DNA from: Blastomonas ursincola
Lineage (GTDB): Bacteria > Pseudomonadota > Alphaproteobacteria > Sphingomonadales > Sphingomonadaceae
DNA length: 64,000 bases
Reading direction: 5' to 3'
NCBI RefSeq assembly: GCF_013607875.1
Contig: NZ_VDES01000001.1
Location: forward strand, 538,316 to 602,315
Part shown: one piece after another, positions 16,785 to 25,011 of the stretch
Layout: every line of letters begins with the position of its first letter
How positions within the stretch are numbered: the stretch's first letter is position 1
Notes under the pieces: generated by a model
The model's database searches: none
What the model was told of the DNA's origin: nothing
What the model saw: the letters and a program-made list of their open reading frames with translations, nothing else
Program-made: the position numbers and the translations under genes

Positions 16785-17245
16785 CAGCGCAGTGCCTGAA
16801 TGCAGTCCGCTCTCGTCCAGAGGGGCGAGGTGCGGATTTTGGCCACGCTGTTGTCCGCTTGGTAGCAGGTGATGAAGTTCGCCCTCAGCGTTCTGTCTCG
16901 ATTGAAGCCCAAAGCCAAAACGACGACGAAATCTTCATATAGGAGATCAACCCGTCGCGCAGGGTCGTAGCTGCGTGTTTTAGCTACCCAGCCCTGGTAG
17001 CGGATGGCCGCTGGGTCGGTCAGCGTGGCGTCGATCCAGTTCATTCGTTCTGCCCGCACCCAAGAGAATGCATCCTTGATGCCATCCCGGTTGGTGCTCT
17101 CATAGAAGGCATGGTCGAATTGGTGCTGGCGGAAGAAGACCCTGATGCCATCGTGTGTCTCAATCGCTCCGCGGCAATAGGTGCCAACAAAATGCTGTCG
17201 ATATGCAGCCTCATCGGGGAGATGCAGTAGTGGTGGCAGCGGCAT
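16784..17245 (-). CDS. PBECR-like phage nuclease-domain protein (tentative)
   Basis: A 153-aa protein with the pattern HFVGTYCRGAI, GIRVFFRQHQFDHAFYES, RAERMNWIDATLTDP and an end with ANFITCYQADNSVAKIRTSP. I associate this layout with phage-borne nuclease domains of the BECR (Barnase-EndoU-ColicinE5/D-RelE) fold, but no catalysis is demonstrated. Its start overlaps the stop of the DUF3800 gene by 1 nt, indicating a coupled pair. It could act as a toxin, a defence effector or an RNA processor. Confidence 0.5.
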   Translation of the reverse strand: MPLPPLLHLPDEAAYRQHFVGTYCRGAIETHDGIRVFFRQHQFDHAFYESTNRDGIKDAFSWVRAERMNWIDATLTDPAAIRYQGWVAKTRSYDPARRVDLLYEDFVVVLALGFNRDRTLRANFITCYQADNSVAKIRTSPLWTRADCIQALR

Positions 17246-17946
17246 TACCAGCCTCCACTCAGACGGATCTTGAAGACGTTGAACTTCTCTTCCGTCCTTG
17301 AAGTCGGCCCAATCTGCCTTCGGTTGAGGCGCTCCTCCAGTCTACGCACAACGGCCTCCTTGGCGGTTCCTACACCGAGGGTTTCGTTGATGCGGCTAGA
17401 CGCAGCGCCTAGCAGAACGTCACACAGCTGAAGGAGGGTGACTTCCGGCGACGGTAACGACTGAATTTCGGCGATTGTGGCGGATAGGTTCGAATAGCGT
17501 AGGCAGCGCTTGAGGTCGTGCAGGCGCTTTCGGTCCCGGTTGGTCTTGAGGTCGCAAAAAATGCGGTACTCGTTAAAGTCCAGGATCCAATGATGCAGGA
17601 GCTGGTAGTAAAACTTGTAAAAGCCCAGCTCTCCGTCGTTCTGATGTAGCGCGAGGTTCACCTGTTCGCGGTCCACAGCAATGCAGCGGAAGCGCATGTC
17701 CATGCCGAAAGACATGAAAACGTCGACCAGCTCCTCGTAGAAGGCCTGCTTTGACGGGGAGATCTTCGTCCACTTCAACTCGCCCCATACAGCATGACGC
17801 TCACGCACTTCAGAGATCCTGGCCTTCGCCTCGTCACGCATCTCGCTCGGCAGCCAAAGGCTGCCGATCATCAAATAGCGGGCACGTGGACGCAGGGAGG
17901 TAAAGAGATCTGGAAGAGCTTCATCACAGTAGATCTCGAAATTCAT
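17245..17946 (-). CDS. DUF3800 domain-containing protein
   Basis: About 233 aa, with start ATG at 17946 behind CTGGAGG. DUF3800 proteins have an RNase H-like fold suspected to be a nuclease. The characteristic acidic start IYCDEA (D8, E9), the ELKWTK segment, the IFCDLKTNRDRKR strand and the late LQLCDVLLGA motif (replacing the usual ADL) are visible. It is coupled to the downstream nuclease-like gene. Homologues are frequent in prophages and defence islands; exact role unknown. Confidence 0.75.
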   Translation of the reverse strand: MNFEIYCDEALPDLFTSLRPRARYLMIGSLWLPSEMRDEAKARISEVRERHAVWGELKWTKISPSKQAFYEELVDVFMSFGMDMRFRCIAVDREQVNLALHQNDGELGFYKFYYQLLHHWILDFNEYRIFCDLKTNRDRKRLHDLKRCLRYSNLSATIAEIQSLPSPEVTLLQLCDVLLGAASSRINETLGVGTAKEAVVRRLEERLNRRQIGPTSRTEEKFNVFKIRLSGGW

Positions 17947-18073
17947 ATGACTGCCTCCAGAACTCGCCCGCCACACATATATGTGTCATCAGTCAAGGGC
18001 ATCAGGCCTGATGGCTTCGCGAGTGCCACAAAGTTCATGCTATAGCGTTGGAATCGAACATCAAAGGACAACA

Positions 18074-18484
18074 CTATACTGATTTCCCTTGTAAGTCCGC
18101 TAAACCAAACACTGCTCCCATCTGCTCCGCCCACGGCCGATCGGCAACTGTGACGAGGTCGTTCAGCGAAAGCGCCGGTGGCACGCGCCTGATGACGAGG
18201 TGCTCGATCACCTCTGGCGACAGATAGGCGAGCCGCATCATCCGGCTTACGAACCGGTCGGAGACCTTCTCGGCCGCGGCGATATCCTGAATGGTGGAAG
18301 CGGCGCCCGTTTCCAGCTGCCGCCGCCAGCTCCAGGCGCGGGCGATGGCGCGCAGCACATGAGGGTCTTGCGTCCGCCCATCCCGCAAGATCACCTCGTC
18401 GGGCGGGAGGATCCTCGGCCGCCCATTGCGTTTTCGGATCGTCAGGGGGATGACGACCCGGATGGTGTTCGTCGAGTCGGTCAT
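18074..18484 (-). CDS. HTH protein of the serine recombinase module
   Basis: A 136-aa protein with an HTH of ParB/KorB-like appearance (STIQDIAAAEKVSDRFVSRMMRL, about residues 62-84). Its start overlaps the recombinase stop by 4 nt, making it the last gene of a four-gene operon. Equivalent small genes follow such recombinases in other alphaproteobacteria, where they may serve as a directionality or accessory factor (inference). Confidence 0.7.
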   Translation of the reverse strand: MTDSTNTIRVVIPLTIRKRNGRPRILPPDEVILRDGRTQDPHVLRAIARAWSWRRQLETGAASTIQDIAAAEKVSDRFVSRMMRLAYLSPEVIEHLVIRRVPPALSLNDLVTVADRPWAEQMGAVFGLADLQGKSV

Positions 18485-19818
18485 GCGTGGGCCTCCATCT
18501 GACGGGGCGCCATCATGTCCCGAAGGACCGAGCCCAGCCCCTCATGGCGCAGATCGACGGCGATGCCGTCTTCGCCGACGGTCACCCGCTCGACCAGAAG
18601 CTGGACGATGCGGGTCTGCTCCGCCGGGTAGAGCGCCGCCCAGAGCTGGTCGAACTCGCCGAGCGCCTGGACGACCGCCTTCTCATCGACGGTCGAGCTC
18701 TTGTCGCGAAGAGCCTTTATGGTTCGCGCCGCGACTTCGGGTGCGCGGATCATGCGGCGGATTTCGCCGACGACGGCGTCCTCGACCATGCCGGCGGGCA
18801 AGCGCAGCGGGCCCGAGCCGTCGCCGGTCGGGCGGTTTCGGATCAGGTCCATCGACGCGTAGTAGCGGTAGAGGCGCGTGCCCTTCTTCGTCGCCGTCGG
18901 CGTCATTGCTGTGCCCGTCTCGGTGAAGATGATCCCTTTCAGCAGGGCCGGCGTCTGGCGACGGGTATTCTTCGCCCGCAGGCGCGGGCTTTCTGCCAAG
19001 ATGCTGTGAACCTTGTCCCACAGGACCTGATCGATGATGGCCTCGTGCTCGCCTGGATAGGCCGTGCCCTTGTGCACGGCCTCGCCGAGGTAGACCCGGT
19101 TGTTGATCAGCTTGTAGAGGAATCCCTTGTCGATCGGCTTGCCGCGCTTGTTCAGCACGCCTTCGGCCGCGAGCGCTTTCGCCAGCGTTGTGGCAGAGCC
19201 GATAGTGACGAACCTCTCGAAGATCATCCTGACCGTCGCGGCCTCGGCCTCGTTGACCACCAGCTTGCGGTCGCGCACGTCGTAGCCCAGCGGGACGTGA
19301 CCGCCCATCCACATGCCGCGCTTGCGGGATGCCGCGAACTTGTCGCGGATGCGCTCGCCGATCACCTCACGCTCGAACTGCGCGAAGCTGAGGAGGATGT
19401 TCAGGGTCAGGCGGCCCATCGAGGTCGTGGTGTTGAACGACTGCGTGACCGAAACGAAGGTCACCTGATTGCGGTCGAAGATCTCGACCAGCTTGGCGAA
19501 GTCCATCAGCGAGCGCGACAGCCGGTCGATCTTGTAGACCACGATCACATCGATCAGACCGGCTTCGACGTCCTGAATGAGACGCTTCAAGCCGGGGCGC
19601 TCCAGCGTGCCACCGGAGAAGCCGCCGTCATCGTAGCGTTCGCGAATGGTGGCCCAGCCTTCCGCCTTCTGGCTCGTCACGAAGGCCTCGCAAGCCTCGC
19701 GCTGGGCGTCGAGGCTGTTGAACTCCATGTCGAGCCCTTCCTCGCTCGACTTGCGGGTATAGATGGCGCAGCGCTGGCGGCGCGGAACGACCGCGACGGC
19801 TTCCTGATGACGGCTCAT
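18481..19818 (-). CDS. Large serine recombinase (phage integrase type)
   Basis: Site-specific recombinase of the resolvase/invertase superfamily, 445 aa from the ATG at 19818. The N-terminal catalytic domain contains CAIYTRKSS (nucleophile S24), IDVIVVYKIDRLSRS and SFNTTTSMGRLTLNILLSFAQ. The recombinase domain carries RKRGMWMGGHVPLGYDV. The usual zinc-ribbon cysteines are missing: the segment reads LLKGIIFTETGTAMTPT. It is the likely integrase of the prophage to its right; its attachment sites were not identified. Confidence 0.93.
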   Translation of the reverse strand: MSRHQEAVAVVPRRQRCAIYTRKSSEEGLDMEFNSLDAQREACEAFVTSQKAEGWATIRERYDDGGFSGGTLERPGLKRLIQDVEAGLIDVIVVYKIDRLSRSLMDFAKLVEIFDRNQVTFVSVTQSFNTTTSMGRLTLNILLSFAQFEREVIGERIRDKFAASRKRGMWMGGHVPLGYDVRDRKLVVNEAEAATVRMIFERFVTIGSATTLAKALAAEGVLNKRGKPIDKGFLYKLINNRVYLGEAVHKGTAYPGEHEAIIDQVLWDKVHSILAESPRLRAKNTRRQTPALLKGIIFTETGTAMTPTATKKGTRLYRYYASMDLIRNRPTGDGSGPLRLPAGMVEDAVVGEIRRMIRAPEVAARTIKALRDKSSTVDEKAVVQALGEFDQLWAALYPAEQTRIVQLLVERVTVGEDGIAVDLRHEGLGSVLRDMMAPRQMEAHA

Positions 19819-20402
19819 CTTGGCCCTCCGCTCGCGCTCCGGGCGTTCGTCGCTGCCATCGATCCCCCGGATCGATGGCTGGCCTCCGGCCACCGCTCCT
19901 CACCCCTCCGTGCCTCACGTAGGCCGAAGAAGCGATAGCCGTTCCACTGCGTGCCAGTGATCGCCTTCGCCACCGCTGACAGCGATTTGAACTTGCGCCC
20001 CTGCCAGTCGAAACCGTCCTTCATCACCGTGACGGTGTGCTCCACCCCGTCCCATTCGCGCACGAGGCGGGTGCCGACCACCGGGTTGCGGGGATCCGCG
20101 ATGATCGTCTTGCGACCGACCCGGCCATCGATTTCGTCGGCCAGCAAGTCCAGCGTCCGCCGCGTCTCGCGGGACAGGCCGCCGAGGGTCAGTTCCTGGA
20201 CCCGGTAGCTGAGCCTCAGCTCGAGGTAACTGCGGCTGTTGTTCGGAGCGGGCGTGCCGAAGAGGCTTTCCCACTTCGCCTTCAGCTCGACCACCGTCAT
20301 TCGCTTCAGCCCGGCAAGCTGCGTGACCACGCTCGCGTCCGCCGCATCGCGTTCGCCCGCCCGCCATGGCGCGGCGTCAGTCTTTCTCTTTGTTCCTGGC
20401 AT
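19815..20402 (-). CDS. DUF2924 domain-containing protein
   Basis: A 195-aa protein that regularly accompanies this type of serine recombinase. Landmarks are LKRMTVVELKAKWESLFG, LSYRVQELTLGGL, a central GTRLVREWDGVEHTV and the C-terminal FKSLSAVAKAITGTQWNGYR, the last typical of DNA-binding linker segments. It overlaps both neighbours (TGATG with the upstream small gene, ATGA with the recombinase). A role in recombination-site binding is inferred from this constant association. Confidence 0.88.
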   Translation of the reverse strand: MPGTKRKTDAAPWRAGERDAADASVVTQLAGLKRMTVVELKAKWESLFGTPAPNNSRSYLELRLSYRVQELTLGGLSRETRRTLDLLADEIDGRVGRKTIIADPRNPVVGTRLVREWDGVEHTVTVMKDGFDWQGRKFKSLSAVAKAITGTQWNGYRFFGLREARRGEERWPEASHRSGGSMAATNARSASGGPR

Positions 20403-20626
20403 CACTGCCCTCCAACTCGGTTGCTCGGTTTGCGACGACCAACACGGCGTTTGAGGGCGAGAATGTCGAATGAACTGTCTTCGCCAGGTGCAGATAAAGA
20501 ACTGGACTGTTCCGGCAGTATACGCCTCAGCCCCGCGGCAAGAATGAACGCGAGTTCATAGAGGCGTTCGCCCGTCGACAGACGGACGGGCTGCAGCGGG
20601 TTCGGGCCAGATCGGGCGTCTTGCAT
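20402..20626 (-). CDS. Small protein of the recombinase module
   Basis: A 74-aa protein containing LSTGERLYELAFILAAGL and EQSSSLSA, followed by a basic tail. I recognise this pattern as a short conserved gene found before DUF2924 in similar modules, without known function. Its stop overlaps the DUF2924 start (TGATG), placing it first in the operon. Confidence 0.55.
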   Translation of the reverse strand: MQDARSGPNPLQPVRLSTGERLYELAFILAAGLRRILPEQSSSLSAPGEDSSFDILALKRRVGRRKPSNRVGGQ

Positions 20627-20779
20627 GAGACCGTTCGCAACAGAAGATGACTGGCGAAACGGTAGTCACAAAACGACGAAACGCAAGTATATTCAACTAG
20701 TTATCGAGTTTTCGCGCAATCATTCGAAGCGCGCCGCAGGGGTCGGTGTGCCGTCTCCTCCGTCCTCGCCGTTGATCCC

Positions 20780-20797
20780 ATACGCTAAGTAGCGTAT
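20780..20797. promoter_or_regulatory. Palindromic operator candidate upstream of the XRE gene
   Basis: ATACGCTA-AG-TAGCGTAT, a perfect 8+2+8 palindrome 62 bp before the regulator start in the divergent region. The same element with one change recurs at 21975-21992 before the next operon. Confidence 0.75.
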
Positions 20798-20859
20798 CAA
20801 TCCGCTCATCCGCGAAGAGGCGTATCCGCGGCATCAGGGACAGATAAGGTAGGACAGCA

Positions 20860-21186
20860 ATGTCGGCTCAGTCCGTGACATTCGGTCAGGCAATTGCGAA
20901 GGCCCGCAAGGCCAAGGGCCTCAGCCAGAAGGAGCTCGCAGCGCTCGTGAAGAAGGAGGAAGGTGGCGGCCCGATTTCGCCGCAGTACCTCAATGACATC
21001 GAGCATGACCGCCGGAGCCCCACGTCCGATCACTTGATCAAGCAGTTTGCAACGATCCTCGATGAGGACGAGGGTTACCTTTTCGTGCTGGCCGGAAAGA
21101 TTCCTGATGACGTGCGACAAAAGGCGAAGGATCGAGATAAGATTGTGAAGAGCTTCGCGAATTTCAGAAAGAACATCACGAATTGA
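20860..21186 (+). CDS. XRE-family transcriptional regulator
   Basis: A 108-aa protein with an N-terminal HTH (FGQAIAKARKAKGLSQKELA, then SPQYLNDIEHDRRSPTSDHL). It probably binds the palindrome in front of its own gene and the copy before 22030, acting as the prophage repressor. The ImmA/IrrE-type protease gene starts 11 nt after its stop. The C-terminal basic tail (QKAKDRDKIVKSFANFRK) could be the protease-sensitive part (inference). Confidence 0.88.
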   Translation: MSAQSVTFGQAIAKARKAKGLSQKELAALVKKEEGGGPISPQYLNDIEHDRRSPTSDHLIKQFATILDEDEGYLFVLAGKIPDDVRQKAKDRDKIVKSFANFRKNITN

Positions 21187-21196
21187 GGTAGTCGCC

Positions 21197-21913
21197 TTGG
21201 TTAGGATGGTGCCCGACAAGACTGGACGGTTCGCGGAGAGGCCACACTACTCCGCCCAAGAGCTTGACCGCGAGTGTGAGCGGATTGTCTCCGCCCTCTT
21301 GCGCGGCCGTCGTGGCTCCGTCGATTTTCCTGTACGGACGGATGATCTCGAAGTGCTGATTGAGCAGCACGAATCGGAACTTGATGCTTACGCCGACCTA
21401 TCGGACTTCGGGGACGACGTTGAAGGCATGACCGAGTTCTTTCCGGAAGGAAGAACGAAGGTCTCCATCTCGGAGAAACTGGCCAACGACCCGCGACGGG
21501 AGAATAGGCTGCGGACGACCCTCGCCCACGAGTTTGGGCATGTGTATTTCCACCGCCATCTCTGGGCGGAAAAGTTCATCGCCCGGCATCTGTTCGATCG
21601 CAAGAGCATCGAGAACAAGGCCATCTGCAAGCGCGACAGCATCATAAGCGCGTCCCAGTACGACTGGATGGAATGGCAGGCTGGATACGTCAGCGGGGCG
21701 ATCCTTATGCCCGCGACTCAGCTGCGCCGCCTTGTCTCGGATTATTGCGAGCCGCGAGGACTGCACGGCTCGATACACCAGGCATCGGAGGATGGCTGCG
21801 CACTTATCCGTGCAGTCATGGACCGATTCGCGGTCTCAGAGGATGCCGCGCGAGTCCGCCTTTTGAAGCTGAGCCTACTGGTCTCCTCCAGCAGCCAACC
21901 CTCTCTTTTCTAG
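21197..21913 (+). CDS. ImmA/IrrE family metallopeptidase
   Basis: Zinc protease of the family that cleaves phage-type repressors (ImmA/ImmR in ICEBs1) or DdrO (IrrE). The HEFGH zinc motif is at 111-115 and is followed by YFHRHLW. The glutamate ligand is probably in WMEWQAGYVSGAILMP. The TTG at 21197 is preferred because a GAGGT site lies 8 nt before it; the ATG at 21206 is the alternative. With the adjacent XRE gene it forms a probable SOS-like or damage-responsive induction switch for the prophage. Confidence 0.9.
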   Translation: MVRMVPDKTGRFAERPHYSAQELDRECERIVSALLRGRRGSVDFPVRTDDLEVLIEQHESELDAYADLSDFGDDVEGMTEFFPEGRTKVSISEKLANDPRRENRLRTTLAHEFGHVYFHRHLWAEKFIARHLFDRKSIENKAICKRDSIISASQYDWMEWQAGYVSGAILMPATQLRRLVSDYCEPRGLHGSIHQASEDGCALIRAVMDRFAVSEDAARVRLLKLSLLVSSSSQPSLF

Positions 21914-21974
21914 CAGAGAATCCGTCAATTCGCGGAAAAGCGTATTTTTTCGATTGACTCCGCGTGGGTGCTGA

Positions 21975-21992
21975 ATACGCTAATTAGCGGAT
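21975..21992. promoter_or_regulatory. Second operator candidate, before the 22030 operon
   Basis: ATACGCTA-AT-TAGCGGAT matches the palindrome at 20780-20797 with one arm mismatch, and lies 38 bp before the start of the 22030 gene. An additional half-site (AAGCGTAT) lies at about 21942-21949. Confidence 0.7.
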
Positions 21993-22029
21993 TAGCCACT
22001 CCGCGGATGCACCACGAAAGGAGACCAGC

Positions 22030-23217
22030 GTGACCGCTCTTTCCGCCTTCCTTCGCAAGACGCCCGGCGAGGCGCTGCGCGAATACTTCGACCGGCCGGA
22101 GATCGGCCTGCCCACCGAGTTCGACTGGAGCGTGCCGGAGGCCGAGCTGTCGAGGCCGCTGCTCGGCGCCATCGAGAAGATGTCGCGCGTCCAGCGTGAC
22201 CGCATCTCGAACGACGCCGAGCGTGTCCATGCCCTGTCCGACGAGCCGGGGCAGGCCGCGATCTACAGCGTCGCGGAGGACCCCGCCTTCCTCGACGGGC
22301 TCGCGAACCCGCATGCGCGGTCGCTCTGGATGTTCCTGAACGCGCAGGACCGGTTCCGCCATGCCGAAGAGGTTCGCTTCACGGAGGACCGCCGGCGCGG
22401 CCGGATGTGGGCCGGCTACATGACCGACGCCGGATGCGTCGTGCAACGCGACGCGTCGGCCCGCCATGCCTTTGTCTCCGCGATCAAGGAGTTCTCGGGC
22501 GCCGCCCATGCCCATGTCGATATATTCGACCGGGTGAGGACGACCCATGAGGGTGAGGAATGCGACCTCGTGCAGGTGACGATCTACCGCGAGGGACGGC
22601 CCGACGATCTGCTGCGCTTCGACGATAAGGGATCCCTCGTGCGGCAGGCTTATCGTCCCGTGTTCGAGGCCGCGGTGACCTATGAGCCCGCAACAGGTGG
22701 CATCGAAGTAATCGCCAACGACAAGGTGACGCGGGGCGAGATCGTGAAGGCGACGGTCACGCACCTCCTTGGCATCGAGTTCAGGGAGAACCGCCTGCCG
22801 CTGCGGTGCTACGACCTTTCCGTGCTGCTGACGCCGTACGACTTCCCGGTCGACCCCGAGGACGGGATCGAGGGTGTCGAGGTGCGCGAGCTGCGCCTGA
22901 TGCCGATCGACGACAGTGATTTCAGGGTGACGCTGGAGAAGCCCGCGCGCGCAGATGAAACGATCTGGGCTAAGGCGGAAGAGAAGTTCGGAGATCGCAC
23001 GCCCCTGAGCGAAGGGTACGTCGTCACGCGGGCCAAGATCGCCGTGAAGCTTGCCCGGCGCCCGGGAGGTGACAGGCGGCGCACGCTGACCCTGACGATC
23101 ACCTGGCCGCATGGCTGCGATCTGAAGGATCGCACCGCGGCCGAGCAGATGATCGGCGAGAAGTACCTTCGGCGCTGGGGGATCCTGGTTGATGACCTGC
23201 AGCTCTTCGAGGATTGA
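22030..23217 (+). CDS. Uncharacterised protein, first gene of a two-gene operon
   Basis: A 395-aa soluble acidic protein with no family I recognise. The N-terminus (MTALSAFLRKTPGEALREYF) looks helical. Mid-protein segments such as HAHVDIFDRVRTTHEGEECD and LVQVTIYREGRPDDLLRF suggest beta-rich domains, and the C-terminus (LTITWPHGCDLKDRTAAEQM) is distinctive. An AAGGAG site precedes the ATG. It overlaps the next gene by 29 nt, and an XRE-type operator stands in front, so it is probably repressed in the lysogen. It may be an early anti-host or replication factor, but this is not shown. Confidence 0.75.
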   Translation: MTALSAFLRKTPGEALREYFDRPEIGLPTEFDWSVPEAELSRPLLGAIEKMSRVQRDRISNDAERVHALSDEPGQAAIYSVAEDPAFLDGLANPHARSLWMFLNAQDRFRHAEEVRFTEDRRRGRMWAGYMTDAGCVVQRDASARHAFVSAIKEFSGAAHAHVDIFDRVRTTHEGEECDLVQVTIYREGRPDDLLRFDDKGSLVRQAYRPVFEAAVTYEPATGGIEVIANDKVTRGEIVKATVTHLLGIEFRENRLPLRCYDLSVLLTPYDFPVDPEDGIEGVEVRELRLMPIDDSDFRVTLEKPARADETIWAKAEEKFGDRTPLSEGYVVTRAKIAVKLARRPGGDRRRTLTLTITWPHGCDLKDRTAAEQMIGEKYLRRWGILVDDLQLFED

Positions 23218-24136
23218 TCTCGCCGCCCGCCGGCTGCTCTCGTCCATCGCCGGGACCCGCGACGCGCGGGTCTCGGCCATGGCCCTCGCCCACAAGCGCG
23301 GCGCCGGAAAGCAGCTGATCGAAGCGGGACTGCTCGTGCCGCGCGGCAGCACCATGGCCGTCGTCGCCGAGGACGATCTGGACGACACCCCGACATCCGT
23401 CATCGCGCACCCAATTACCGGGCGTCATGGGCATCTCGGCAATGAGGCGTGGCAGGATGAGCATTTCACCGCCCGTCGCCGGGTCTATGCGCTGGACATG
23501 TCGGCCACAGCCCGGCGAGTGATCGCCCGGCTCGACTGCTCACTCGGTGATGCCCCCGTGCCATCCCTTGATGGTGCGGTGCTGGACTTTGGGACGGCGC
23601 GGCTGCCGAAGCGCAGGGCGCGCGCTGGGATCTGGGTCGCCCGAGGTCTGACGGCGCCGGCGGTTTTCGAGGAGTTCCGTCAACTCGTCACGCGCCGTCC
23701 CCCCGAAGGCCTGCGCGTTGTCCTTTTCCTCGATCCTCCGGATCGGCATCGCCTCAGCTTCATGAGGGGCCATGAGTTCGTCGCGCTGGAGGATGTCGTC
23801 GATCACGAGGATGGCCTCGCTGTCGCCCCGGAAGTCCTGGCCGCACGCCTGCTGAAGGGGCCTTCGCACAAAGGGCCCGTCTGGGTCTCCGGCGATGGCG
23901 GCGTGCTGATCGTGCATGGCACGTGGCATGAGTTCACTGGCGGTAAACAGAAGATCGCCGTGGCCATGCTCGCCGAAGCCTGGCAGGGCGGCGACCCCGT
24001 GCTGCCCGTCGCGCGCATCCTGGAGGAAGCCGAGTGCGGGCCATCGGTGAAGCGATTGAAGGATCTCTTCGGTGGCCACCCCACCTGGCAAGAGGTGATC
24101 AGAGAGAGCGGATCCAACTGCTGGCTCGAGGTGTGA
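23189..24136 (+). CDS. Uncharacterised protein, second gene of the operon
   Basis: A 315-aa protein overlapping the preceding gene by 29 nt. No known domain is evident. The N-terminus is basic. A central segment with LRVVLFLDPPDRHRLSFM is alpha/beta-like, and the end (AVAMLAEAWQGGDPVLPVAR, then PSVKRLKDLFGGHPTW) resembles a winged-helix DNA-binding domain. A strong terminator follows at 24159, so the two genes form a closed unit. The partnership with the upstream protein is inferred from the overlap. Confidence 0.7.
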   Translation: MMTCSSSRIDLAARRLLSSIAGTRDARVSAMALAHKRGAGKQLIEAGLLVPRGSTMAVVAEDDLDDTPTSVIAHPITGRHGHLGNEAWQDEHFTARRRVYALDMSATARRVIARLDCSLGDAPVPSLDGAVLDFGTARLPKRRARAGIWVARGLTAPAVFEEFRQLVTRRPPEGLRVVLFLDPPDRHRLSFMRGHEFVALEDVVDHEDGLAVAPEVLAARLLKGPSHKGPVWVSGDGGVLIVHGTWHEFTGGKQKIAVAMLAEAWQGGDPVLPVARILEEAECGPSVKRLKDLFGGHPTWQEVIRESGSNCWLEV

Positions 24137-24158
24137 CACTGAACGCCTCTCGAAACTA

Positions 24159-24183
24159 GGCCGTCCTTCGGGGCGGCCTTTTT
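24159..24183 (+). terminator. Strong Rho-independent terminator
   Basis: GGCCGTCC, a TTCG tetraloop, then GGGCGGCC and TTTTT (24159-24183), with a further T run to 24190. It ends the two-gene operon. Confidence 0.9.
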
Positions 24184-24302
24184 GGTTTTTGGCCACTCGG
24201 ACTGCATTCCTCCCGTATCTCCTCCCTGGCTCCTCCCCGGCTCCTCCCCCGGCCTCGTCCATCCTCTCCGCAGGTTTTCGACCAAAACCCAAGGAGAAAC
24301 AG

Positions 24303-24512
24303 ATGGCTACGAAACACCTCAACCAGATCGACTTGGCTGCGCGCTGGAACATCAGCCACCGCACGCTTGAGCGCTGGCGCTGGACGGGCGAAGGCCCGCG
24401 CTTCGTCAAGCTCGGCGGTCGCGTCGTGTATCGCCTCGAAGACGTCGAGGAGTACGAGCGCGAGCAGATCCGGGCGAGCACCGCCGACCACCCCAACAAG
24501 CCTGCGGCATGA
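24303..24512 (+). CDS. Excisionase-like HTH protein
   Basis: A 69-aa winged-helix protein of the MerR/excisionase type: LNQIDLAARWNISHRTLERW, then GPRFVKLGGRVVYRLEDVEEY. Start ATG at 24303 is behind AAGGAGA. First gene of the early replication operon. It could act as the recombination directionality factor for the serine recombinase or as an early regulator. Confidence 0.8.
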   Translation: MATKHLNQIDLAARWNISHRTLERWRWTGEGPRFVKLGGRVVYRLEDVEEYEREQIRASTADHPNKPAA

Positions 24513-24522
24513 GGGGGTGGTG

Positions 24523-25011
24523 ATGACGATCTCCAACCGCATCTCCCTCGATGAGCTCCGGCGCATGGCCGTCGGCGACATCGCCGCTCTGCCCGCCGAA
24601 CAGCTCGCCCTCCTGCAGGACGAGGCCGCCGACGCCCTGCGCCGCGCCAAGACCATATGCGACTGGCTCGATGGCGCTGTCGCCCTCAGGTACGGCGATC
24701 GTGCCCATGCAGCGCGCCAAGCCGCCGGCAAGGACACAGGCACGGTCCGCTTCGATGACGGCGCGGTCACCGTGATCGCCGACCTGCCGAAACGCGTCGA
24801 CTGGGACCAGGACAAGCTCGCCGCTCTCGTCGAACGCATCCGGGCCGAGGGCGACGACCCCACCGAATACGTCGATGTCGCGATCAAGGTGCCCGAGCGC
24901 AAGTTCGCGGCCTGGCCGAGCCACATCCGCTCCGCCTTCGAGGACGCGCGCACCGTCCGCACCGGCAAGCCCAGCTTCCGTCTTTCCCTGAACACCGAGG
25001 TGACGTCATGA
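24523..25011 (+). CDS. Phage early protein, unknown function
   Basis: A 162-aa protein with an N-terminal helical region (LDELRRMAVGDIAALPAEQ, LLQDEAADALRRAKTIC) and a C-terminal part ending in FRLSLNTEV. It overlaps the next gene by 4 nt and starts 8 nt after the HTH gene stop. Position at the head of the recombination block suggests a role there; no catalytic motif is visible. Confidence 0.7.
   Translation: MTISNRISLDELRRMAVGDIAALPAEQLALLQDEAADALRRAKTICDWLDGAVALRYGDRAHAARQAAGKDTGTVRFDDGAVTVIADLPKRVDWDQDKLAALVERIRAEGDDPTEYVDVAIKVPERKFAAWPSHIRSAFEDARTVRTGKPSFRLSLNTEVTS

Noticed and set aside
16676-16942. 88-codon plus-strand frame after tRNA-Ser
   Set aside because: It crosses the terminator hairpin and overlaps the minus-strand nuclease-like gene.
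18487-19938. 483-codon plus-strand frame
   Set aside because: Shadow of the serine recombinase gene.
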